A program made the position numbers and the translations under genes. From positions 3,041,001 through 3,105,000 of the forward strand of contig NZ_CP031946.1 in the NCBI RefSeq assembly GCF_003443535.1: DNA of 64,000 nt, in the 5' to 3' direction. This stretch comes from Ruegeria sp. AD91A. Lineage in GTDB: Bacteria > Pseudomonadota > Alphaproteobacteria > Rhodobacterales > Rhodobacteraceae. The notes under the pieces were generated by a model that worked only from the letters and a program-made list of their open reading frames with translations, had not been told where the DNA came from and did no database searches. Every line of letters starts with the position of its first letter. Within the stretch, counting starts at the first letter, position 1. Below are positions 57,188 through 64,000 of this stretch, in pieces.

Positions 57188-57784
57188 TTATGGCGAAATC
57201 ACCAACCGGGCTTGTTTCAGGGTTTGCGATATCTGCTCATTGGGAACGCCCGCCTTGCGCAAGGCTAGCGTGCCAATTGCAAGGGAGGCAAAGGCGCGTG
57301 CCTTGTCGAGTACCTGTCCCGGATCCGAAGGCTCAAGCGCTCCCGCAATAATCTCGTCAATACTCTCCAAATGCTGTCGCCCGAGAGCCGCCACTTCATC
57401 ATCATGAGGAGCAAGCTCCGTAAGGCAATTGATCAGCATACAGCCGTCACGACCACCTTGTGGGTTCGCCAAAGCTTCCATTATCGCACCAACGGGGTCA
57501 TTTCCGCCCGCATCTGCAACGTCACGCAGATTTTTTAAACCACGCCTTGAATAGTGGCTGAGGGCTTTGTGAAACAAAGCCTGCTTGTTGCCGAACGCTC
57601 CATAGAAGCTGGACCGGCTCAAACCCATGGCCTTGGTCAGATCATCCACAGATGCGGTCTCGTAGCCCTTGTGCCAAAAAACGCACAAGGCTTTCTCCAA
57701 AGCCTCAGCTTCGTCAAAGGCGCGAGGCCTACCCGGGCCTGCGGGTGATTTGATGTCGCCATTTGGGAGAGTTTTTTTGCTCAT
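57188..57784 (-). CDS. TetR-family repressor
   Basis: This 198-residue protein has the TetR helix-turn-helix (ASVDDLTKAMGLSRSSFYGA) and a helical effector domain with a GRDGCMLINC segment typical of repressors that sense electrophiles. It controls the co-oriented Old Yellow Enzyme gene and probably itself, since matching operators precede both genes. The ATG at 57784 gives the normal start (MSKKTLPNGD); the longer frame from 57922 crosses the operator. Confidence 0.88.
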   Translation of the reverse strand: MSKKTLPNGDIKSPAGPGRPRAFDEAEALEKALCVFWHKGYETASVDDLTKAMGLSRSSFYGAFGNKQALFHKALSHYSRRGLKNLRDVADAGGNDPVGAIMEALANPQGGRDGCMLINCLTELAPHDDEVAALGRQHLESIDEIIAGALEPSDPGQVLDKARAFASLAIGTLALRKAGVPNEQISQTLKQARLVISP

Positions 57785-57793
57785 GCGTATGAT

Positions 57794-57811
57794 TTGGAAT
57801 GTTTGGTCCAA
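57794..57811. promoter_or_regulatory. TetR-type operator in front of the tetR gene
   Basis: TTGGA-N8-TCCAA (57794-57811) lies 9 bp upstream of the tetR start codon and shares core and spacing with 57104-57121. It suggests autoregulation. Confidence 0.65.
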
Positions 57812-58353
57812 AAATTCAAGGTGGCGGTAGGAAATTTTTGGAATGGTCAGTCCGTATTGTGACCAGAGAAAGGAATTTAGGTCGGTAGAAATACAAAACC
57901 TCCCCATCCCGCTTGGTGTCACGCTAATCTTAGGATCAGGACTGTTTGTCTTTTTGCGGGAGTGTCAGACGAGGAGGATCGTGATCGTAGAAAAGAGAAC
58001 CCGCGCTCGGTACTAGTTTCCAACACTGGACAGAATGATTGGCGGCTTGGTCCAACGCGTTGATGTTGATCACTAACAAACCAGAGATTGGTTCGGTAGA
58101 TTCATGGCCAATGCCCTCAGCTTGTGAGGATTAATACTCCAATGAGTAACAAAGCCAAGAATTCAGAACTGGTTTTACGAGCATCAGAACGGCGGGTCAT
58201 CGTAAGCAAACCAACAATAATTTCAGCGCAGTAGGTAAAAAAACGAGGTTAGCTGAAGTTTAATTTGCCCAATGTGAACTTCTTAACTTTGGTTAGAACG
58301 GTTTTTTGGCAGTATCGTTTCATGAGTTGTTAGTGAGTTCAGTGAGTAAGTAG
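57812..58353. other. Intergenic region, no gene seen
   Basis: These 542 bp are AT-rich and show no credible gene or strong repeat. It probably contains promoters for the divergent TetR and ParS-like genes. Confidence 0.5.
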
Positions 58354-58773
58354 ATGTATTTGCATAATTTCGAGGGGCATTGTTGCGCGGTCAATGACAT
58401 CCGGATGGATGATTTTGCGCGTGAGTATCCATTGCTGGACGATGCCGACGTGCACGCACAATGGCAGAAGGGCTCCTGGCAGATCACGCGGATAGCCGAC
58501 ATCTGGACACGAACCGGGAAGGTGCTTTCCTTGCCTTACAAAGGGGCCAACGCCTATCCATCTTTCCAGTTTGCTGAGGATGGAACCCCGCTTCCTTTGA
58601 TGGAAAAAGTGTTGAAAGCCCTGCCACGTGAAATGACCCCGTGGCAATGCGCGTTCTGGTTAACCTCACCCAAACTGGAACTCGGAGGGGAAAGCCCGGC
58701 AAATCGCATTCAGATCGGCGATGATTGCATAGTCGGTATCGCAGGCGATGCTGGTGGTCTGATGGCAGCTTAG
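58354..58773 (+). CDS. Orphan MbcA/ParS-like (Xre-type) antitoxin domain protein
   Basis: This 139-residue protein has a pattern resembling MbcA/ParS antitoxins of RES-type toxins: a short helical front, then YPSFQFAEDGTPLPLMEKVLKALP and PWQCAFWLTSPKLELGGESPANRI. No RES-domain toxin gene is found on either side, so it appears to be an orphan. The identification is by motif resemblance and is not certain. It stands alone. Confidence 0.5.
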   Translation: MYLHNFEGHCCAVNDIRMDDFAREYPLLDDADVHAQWQKGSWQITRIADIWTRTGKVLSLPYKGANAYPSFQFAEDGTPLPLMEKVLKALPREMTPWQCAFWLTSPKLELGGESPANRIQIGDDCIVGIAGDAGGLMAA

Positions 58774-59102
58774 TGTTAGTTTTTGATCACTCATACGTCG
58801 TACAGCATCTGGCAAATTCGTGTCTCCCCTGCTTTTTCTGCCTCCGGCAAGAATAGCAAGATTAGGGCACTTAAATGTCCGTTATCTTCTGAGAATTCAG
58901 AGTCAATACCAAGCAGCCCATCCATAGATACGAATGGCCAAGAGCATACTGAAATACGGGTACTAACTAGGTCTTCGAATATCGATACCCGTTGGCGAAA
59001 ATCCCACCGACAAGTACAACTGCTCTGCAAATCTGTAATCTGCCGCTACGCGTAGCGAAAACTCAACAAACTCGGTTTCTGCATATTTCTGTCAAACAGA
59101 CC
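58774..59102. other. Intergenic region, no gene seen
   Basis: These 329 bp downstream of the ParS-like gene were checked for a RES toxin or its relic; none is apparent. No other gene is supported. Confidence 0.5.
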
Positions 59103-59873
59103 TCACCGCTCAAACACAGCCATCATTTGCCTGCGCAATCGCGCCAGATCCTCATCCACACTAGCGGTAGGATCGCACGCGAATGTTGGCAATGCCTCCA
59201 CACGGATCGTCCCGCTGCGCGGTAAATGTTTGCCGCGTGGAAGTAGACTATCGCTGTCATGGATGACAATGGGGGTGATCGTGCGGCCGGTTTCTCGGGC
59301 GACTAAGACAGCACCCGCTTTAAAGTCCCCGAGCGATTCTGTTTTGGATCGGGTGCCTTCTGGGAATAGCACGATGGAACAGCGGGCAGGCATTTCCCTG
59401 ACAGCCTTTATCAGCGTATCCATGGCCGTTGAGCCGGAGTCTCGGTTGATAGGGACGAGACCCGCTCCATCAAAACCAGTGCGCAGGAGTTTGCTGTTCC
59501 AGAACTCTGACTTCGCCGCGAAAGTGAACCATTTGGTGTCTGGCACCACGTGCATGAGACTGAAGCCATCGAGATGGCTACGGTGGTTGACCACGATGAT
59601 GCTGTTGGTGTCGGCGGCGAGGGCATTCTTTTCCTCAGGACGCATCTCGACGCGGATGCTGAGGAGCCACAGCAGGCGTGAGCATGACCGTTTCACCAGG
59701 CGCCAATACCAACCCCGAAACCCTCTGCGCCGAACGCAAAGAAGAGGGGCAAAGGCCACGAAGAGGAAATAAAACAGGCCGATAAGAACCAGTATAGCGC
59801 GCTTGATTAGGCGTATTGGCAAAGGGTCAATGGCGCGAGTTGCGCGGTCTTGACCGTCAGGTGAAAGGGGCAT
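59103..59873 (-). CDS. Lysophospholipid/1-acyl-glycerol-3-phosphate acyltransferase family protein
   Basis: This 256-residue inner-membrane protein has an N-terminal transmembrane region (about 25-45), the catalytic NHRSHLDGF (HX4D) and the FPEGTRS phosphate-binding motif of PlsC-type acyltransferases. It probably acylates lysophospholipids or glycerophosphates. The ATG at 59873 has AGAGGA upstream; the much longer frame from 60095 has unlike composition. Confidence 0.88.
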   Translation of the reverse strand: MPLSPDGQDRATRAIDPLPIRLIKRAILVLIGLFYFLFVAFAPLLCVRRRGFRGWYWRLVKRSCSRLLWLLSIRVEMRPEEKNALAADTNSIIVVNHRSHLDGFSLMHVVPDTKWFTFAAKSEFWNSKLLRTGFDGAGLVPINRDSGSTAMDTLIKAVREMPARCSIVLFPEGTRSKTESLGDFKAGAVLVARETGRTITPIVIHDSDSLLPRGKHLPRSGTIRVEALPTFACDPTASVDEDLARLRRQMMAVFER

Positions 59874-60432
59874 GACGTCCTCTGATAGGGCCTGTGGCAG
59901 GTGCGTAAGCCGTGAATAAAGGCCACCGGAGATCCTCCGGCAGCGCTTTGAAATGCGCCACTTGCGAAGGAAGACAGCCACCGCACACCTCTCTATCTGT
60001 CGAAGCCAGTCCCAGATCAATGAGAAAAGACGACGTAGGGGAATGTATCTTGGTGCTTCAGTGTGACTTGAGTGCCAACTGACCGGCCTTGGCATAAAAT
60101 ATCGTTAATAGCCCTTACCAGACATAGCCGAGTGATCTGGTAGCTGCGAGTGCACAAGGCTGCTTACAGCACTTTGCCGACCTTGACCCCTTGGTGCCCG
60201 TCAATTGTCTGAGTGAAATGACCGAATGCCGGCTGCGAGCCCGAAGCAGCCGTCGAAACGGAGATTGCGTACTGCAATGCAACATACAGGATCGTCCAAT
60301 CCAAAAACTACACACAGGAAGCTTCAACCAACGCCTGTTCCGGACTAAGTTGCCTTCGAGATGAAAAGCGGCTGCTTGTCCAAACAACCAAAAGCAGGAA
60401 GCCGCAAAGACGCATCTGCTAGCTTAACGAAA
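59874..60432. other. Intergenic region with amidohydrolase terminator, no gene seen
   Basis: These 559 bp hold no convincing gene. The open frame 60115-60387 (minus) lacks protein-like character. The terminator of the amidohydrolase gene lies at 60364-60408. Confidence 0.5.
60364..60408 (-). terminator. Rho-independent terminator of the amidohydrolase gene
   Basis: On the minus strand GCGGCT-TCC-TGCTT pairs with AAGCA-GCCGC across a loop and ends in TTTT, 25 bp after the stop codon. A three-base bulge is present. Confidence 0.6.
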
Positions 60433-61749
60433 TCAGTTCAGTGTATTCTTATAGATAACGCCGTCTTTCATAATCAGGTCGAAGTTTTCGTCGTAGTCCA
60501 CCAATACATCGATGTCTTCAAGCGGGTTGCCGTCGATCAGAATGAGATCTGCGTATGCGCCCTCTTCGATGACGCCCAGTTTTTCAGGGTAGGGGTTCCT
60601 TGGGCCAGACAGTGCCATCAATTCTGCATTTCCAGACGTGGCTTGGCGTAGAATTTCGGCGGGCTCGAACCAGCGGGTGCGCAGTGAGAACTCTTCGTTC
60701 TGGCGCGCAAGCAAGGCCGGGTCACCGATCACGTCTGTGCCGAAGGCAAGCTTCTTGAACCCTTTTTCTTTTGCAAGGCTGAACATGCTGTCCAAACCAG
60801 CCAGTGCCTGTTTGAAACGGTCTTGCACCTCAGGGCTCATGCCTGCGGGAGTATTAACAAAGACCAGCGCTTGCACACTGAGCCAAGCGTCATTTTCGAT
60901 GACGATGTCGAGTGTTTCTTCATCAATGAAGTTGGCGTGCTCAATCGACTTAACCCCGTTTTCGACGGCAAGCCGTATGCCGCGCGTGTTGTAGACATGC
61001 GACATCACATATGTGTTCCAGTTCTCTGCGGCCTGAACGACAGCACGGACTTCTTCTGGCGTCATCTCAACCACATCAAGCGGGTCGGTCGGGGACGCGA
61101 CTCCGCCACCGGTAAACAGTTTGAGTTGCGTCGACCCTTTGCGCAACTGCTCCCGTGCCGCCGACAAGGCCTGATCCGGCCCATCAATCACGGCTGAGTG
61201 TCCCTGGCGGACGGCCCACGGCGCTTGCGTAGCGATCAATCTAGGAGGATCATTAGGAAGACGATAGTCGCCGTGTCCCCCTGACTGCCCGATGGTTCCG
61301 CCGGACACATAGAGCCGTGGACCATTCACCAGCCCTTCGTTGATTGCGCGCATTAGTGAGTACACATTGCCGCCTGCGTCTCTCGCCGTTGTAAAGCCAC
61401 GCAGCAGCATTTTCTCCGCCTGGTCCGCTTGCGTGAACGCAAAGTAGTACTCATCAAGTGCGGCCAGTTCAGCGTAGTTGACCTGCAGAGTGAGATGGAC
61501 GTGGGCGTCAATAAAACCGGGTGTCATTGTGCGCCCACCGCCGTCAATGACCATGGCACCCTCGGCGTCAATCGGATCGATAGACACTGCCGAGATGAGA
61601 TTGTCCTCGATCATCACGCTGGCGCCTTCAATGAGTCTGTCACTCACGCCATCAAACACATTTACATTGGTAATGAGGGTGCGCGTTGGCTCGTCTTGCG
61701 CGGCGACGGCGGTGGATGCAAAGACCAAAGCAAGAATAAGGCTACGCAT
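60433..61749 (-). CDS. Exported metal-dependent amidohydrolase
   Basis: This 438-residue amidohydrolase has a signal peptide (to about residue 17, AVAAQD), the metal-site DAHVHL, a probable carbamylated Lys in KLFTGGG, the SHVYN and EHANF histidines, and GTDVIGD. It resembles imidazolonepropionase/Xaa-Pro dipeptidase-like enzymes; the substrate is unknown but may be a cyclic amide or peptide. The ATG at 61749 has GGAG upstream and gives a proper signal peptide. It stands alone. Confidence 0.88.
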   Translation of the reverse strand: MRSLILALVFASTAVAAQDEPTRTLITNVNVFDGVSDRLIEGASVMIEDNLISAVSIDPIDAEGAMVIDGGGRTMTPGFIDAHVHLTLQVNYAELAALDEYYFAFTQADQAEKMLLRGFTTARDAGGNVYSLMRAINEGLVNGPRLYVSGGTIGQSGGHGDYRLPNDPPRLIATQAPWAVRQGHSAVIDGPDQALSAAREQLRKGSTQLKLFTGGGVASPTDPLDVVEMTPEEVRAVVQAAENWNTYVMSHVYNTRGIRLAVENGVKSIEHANFIDEETLDIVIENDAWLSVQALVFVNTPAGMSPEVQDRFKQALAGLDSMFSLAKEKGFKKLAFGTDVIGDPALLARQNEEFSLRTRWFEPAEILRQATSGNAELMALSGPRNPYPEKLGVIEEGAYADLILIDGNPLEDIDVLVDYDENFDLIMKDGVIYKNTLN

Positions 61750-61973
61750 GAATTGTTCTCCATTGAAGAATATTAGAAATTTGGTCACGCTGAATCAGGA
61801 AGCTACCGCGACAGTTTGCTTTTTCAAAGTGCAATCTTGGCTGCACCAACTACCTCGCCCATAAATGCCGCTATGCGGCGAGTGGCGGTTTTGTCCGCTA
61901 GGCCGACCTTGATGCCGTCTGAACCGACCCGATGAACAACTGAAACCGTCAGATGACCGGTTCGAGCCCAGTA

Positions 61974-62900
61974 CTACCGCCTTGGTGATTTTGCGAGTAC
62001 GGTAGATACGGTGCGCGTCTTTTTACTTCTTGTGATCGCGATTGCGCCCAGCACTAAGGCACATGCCAAAGCTTGAGGTAAAGAGATGGCTTCGCCAAAG
62101 GCAAGATATCCCACGGCAAACATCGTGGGTAATTCGATGCTTCCGACGACCGCAGTTTGGGAAGCCCCAATAACAGGTGAGCATATCGTGTAGATAAGCT
62201 GGGGTACGAAAGCGGTAACCAGACCAATACCAACAATGAAAAGCCAATCGGATTGTTCCCTTGGGAGAAGCTCTCCAACCTCAGCTCCAAGGATGAGCGG
62301 CGCGAGGCCCAGTACAGACCCCAGAGAAACTGACGCGATACGTGCCAACGGTGCAATCCGTGACAACCTGTGTACCAGTACGCAAATTCCGAAGCCAAAC
62401 CCAAATGGGGCGGCAAGGGATAGCAGCAGCGTTGGTAGGTGTTCCGCAGCCACTGACGCAGGCGAGCCAGCAATGACAGCTGCCACTACAATCAGACCAG
62501 CGGCCAACATGGCGCGTCGCGTGGGTGCATCGCCAAACACTGCCCAAGCAATACCTAAGGTGAACACCGGATAGGTCATGTAAAGCACACCCACTGTCGA
62601 TGCGGGCAGCTTCTCTAGCGCCGTTACATATCCGATCCAACCAAGCCCCATTACGGCTCCGGCGGAGAGACCCCAAGTGATCTCTCGCCATTCTTTTCGG
62701 TGCACAATGAGAACAGGAAGCAGAAGAAGAGCCGCAACAATATAGCGGTAGAATGCGACCGCATAGGGTGCAACACCCTGTTCGGTCAGGCTGCGGCTGA
62801 AGTAGGGAACCAGCCCGAAACAGATTGAAGCAAAGAGAACACCAATACCCGCAAATGCGTAAGGTATGGGCGTTCGATTTCGCGCAGATGTCGTGGCCAT
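61974..62900 (-). CDS. EamA (DMT) family transporter
   Basis: This 308-residue inner-membrane protein has two EamA repeats with about ten helices. Substrate unknown. It is a second, divergent DMT transporter in the window (the other is at 7927-8862). The start ATG at 62900 is at the normal place. Confidence 0.85.
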   Translation of the reverse strand: MATTSARNRTPIPYAFAGIGVLFASICFGLVPYFSRSLTEQGVAPYAVAFYRYIVAALLLLPVLIVHRKEWREITWGLSAGAVMGLGWIGYVTALEKLPASTVGVLYMTYPVFTLGIAWAVFGDAPTRRAMLAAGLIVVAAVIAGSPASVAAEHLPTLLLSLAAPFGFGFGICVLVHRLSRIAPLARIASVSLGSVLGLAPLILGAEVGELLPREQSDWLFIVGIGLVTAFVPQLIYTICSPVIGASQTAVVGSIELPTMFAVGYLAFGEAISLPQALACALVLGAIAITRSKKTRTVSTVLAKSPRR

Positions 62901-63525
62901 AATCTGGAGCTATCACGCATTTGCATCTTCGTCTTTAGAGATTCTACGAACGACTGCTTTGTCCCACATAGCTGCTGTCCAAGAAAAAAACATTGCATCT
63001 TAGATGAAAAGTCCGCTTCCTGTGCATTGCCGCCGTCACTGAGTCCTAGTGCTGCGCTAGCAGCGAAGGTCTGCTTGGTGGCTGACTCCACGAACTCTGA
63101 TCCTTGCAGGAACGTCTGTTTTATCCGAGGTAGGATGACGGTGGAATGTTCGCATCGGGATGGGTGCCGTCATTTGTCGCGTTTGGCATCAACCCTGCTT
63201 CTTGAAAATACTCGTGATTGCCCTTGAGCTGGCACCAATCCAACCGTCAGATTGGTTCCAGACTTACAACGCAAAACTATGGGCAAACTACGCAAACCTA
63301 TGGGGTGCGCGAAGTGTTATGCGCAAACCTACACCTGATGTAGGTGCGCACATAACACTGCGTTTTCGACATTGATTTCATTAAAGAAAATCTTGGAAGC
63401 TTGCCCATAACCTCTGTGCGGTATTTGCGCATAAATTTGCACAATTCGCCCAGAAGTTTGCATGCGACAGAGAACCCATCGAGCTAACGGCGTCCTCTGG
63501 CACATTTGCTACGCACATATGCAGT
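62901..63525. other. Intergenic region with an inverted-repeat element
   Basis: This 625-bp stretch has no recognised gene. From about 63265 to 63475 it contains imperfect inverted repeats rich in GCAAACT/TTATGCGCAAA words (63313-63359 is a long hairpin). Two short open frames on opposite strands both encode NxxWANxANLW-like residues, reflecting this repeat structure rather than protein function. Confidence 0.5.
63309..63362. repeat. Long imperfect hairpin within the inverted-repeat region
   Basis: AGTGTTATG (63313-63321) and CATAACACT (63351-63359) form the outer stem, and CTACA/TGTAG the inner stem around a short loop. The word TTATGCGCAAA (63318-63328) recurs inverted at 63427-63437. Confidence 0.65.
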
Positions 63526-64000
63526 TTACTCCCAATCGCCAGCAGACGAGCGCCACGTCTTAGCGTCCGCATCCCAAACACTGGCGGTGACGCAAGGCGT
63601 TGGGTTTATTCCATCGCAATTGGATCCATGAATATCTGCCACAACAACGCGTTGACGCCCAAAATCAACGACCGTCCAGCCTTGGTTAAGCAAGGAGTGC
63701 ACCTCTTCACTAACCCAAAAGTGCGACATGCATCCGCCAGTTCCGCAATAAAGAGATGCGGCGCTTGAACACGCGAATCCAGACTCATTCAGAACCCAGT
63801 CGTGTTGAAGATCTCCGTCGAGATCGACCCTTTCAACCGCGCCCCAGGCTATGTCAAACTGACCGTCGTTGAACTCCCCGCAGGCCTGTTCCGCCAGATC
63901 AACCTTTGCCCGCAAACCGGGCGGAAGTTGCGAAACATCAGCCGCAACAGCTGGTGAGGTCCAAACAAGGCCCGAAGCAAGCACAATCCCGGCGACCAAA
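63526..64000 (-). CDS. Exported hypothetical protein, 5' end outside the window
   Basis: The visible 157 residues begin inside a signal peptide (VAGIVLASGLVWTSPAVAADV) and continue with a Cys-containing domain (ACGEFND, DGDLQHDWVLNESGFACSS, YCGTGGCMSHFW). No family is recognised. The TTG at 63999 is the first possible start, but the true start is more likely a little beyond the window end. It is probably periplasmic. Confidence 0.7.
   Translation of the reverse strand, partial: LVAGIVLASGLVWTSPAVAADVSQLPPGLRAKVDLAEQACGEFNDGQFDIAWGAVERVDLDGDLQHDWVLNESGFACSSAASLYCGTGGCMSHFWVSEEVHSLLNQGWTVVDFGRQRVVVADIHGSNCDGINPTPCVTASVWDADAKTWRSSAGDWE

Noticed and set aside
60115..60387. 90-codon minus-strand frame between the acyltransferase and amidohydrolase genes
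   Set aside because: Overlaps the amidohydrolase terminator and has shuffled, Arg/Ser/Leu-rich composition.
63309..63362. Considered an integron attC site
   Set aside because: The outer stem lacks proper core boxes and no integrase or cassette genes are near.
1..64000. CRISPR arrays, rRNA genes and complete insertion sequences
   Set aside because: None seen: no regularly spaced direct-repeat arrays, no rRNA-like stretches and no transposase genes were recognised.

Overview
The window is chromosomal DNA from an alphaproteobacterium of the Rhodobacterales (Roseobacter type, Ruegeria/Phaeobacter-like). Support: the family-typical proteins, the fbcFBC (petABC) bc1 operon, a type II RibH under an FMN riboswitch, an ArsR-ArsC fusion, DMT transporters, and extensive ABC sugar uptake with LacI/LysR/TetR control. 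Identification is by pattern recognition only; no search was run.

Layout. 1-2713: isoprenoid precursors (ispA, partial; dxs), then tRNA-Thr(CGU). 3089-7198: arsenic operon (ArsR-ArsC fusion, ArsJ-associated GAPDH, ArsJ, ACR3). 7271-12172: housekeeping genes (cobO, EamA transporter, HD hydrolase, aroC, FMN riboswitch plus ribH2, PaiB-like). 12192-18080: a c-type cytochrome, bc1 complex, mtaB and dapF. 18291-25739: tRNA-Lys(UUU) followed by a 7.4-kb integrative element bounded by a 51-bp direct repeat. It carries a tyrosine integrase, an AlpA-like regulator, a Rep_trans-type initiator and a DarTG-like ADP-ribosylation toxin/antitoxin pair in reversed gene order. 25740-28571: small and degraded accessory genes plus an exported phytase-esterase-like protein. 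28674-37635: a phosphorelay operon with a 2532-aa hybrid kinase (11 GAF repeats), an Hpt protein and a REC-cyclase. 38410-42239: a diheme oxidoreductase, two small secreted proteins, a membrane LuxR regulator and a hypothetical. 42350-47929: an uncharacterised oxidoreductase operon (CmcJ/NvfI, LLM, SDR, ECH, a frameshifted MDR) with a divergent LysR regulator. 48314-55596: a LacI-regulated ABC uptake system with a GH63-type glycosidase and a lyxose/mannose isomerase, probably for a mannosyl or glucosyl compatible solute. 55959-64000: Old Yellow Enzyme plus TetR with two matching operators, an orphan MbcA/ParS-like antitoxin, an acyltransferase, an amidohydrolase, an EamA transporter, an inverted-repeat region and a partial exported protein.

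The most unusual parts are the tRNA-Lys mini-island (reversed DarTG, hairpin-rich segments, subterminal repeats, relic of a second integrase), the giant GAF-array phosphorelay, and the uncharacterised CmcJ/LLM/SDR/ECH operon. Sequence-level oddities are a predicted leaderless arsR start inside a perfect palindrome, a Cys-to-Ser change at the second catalytic position of DapF, and a frameshift in the MDR dehydrogenase.
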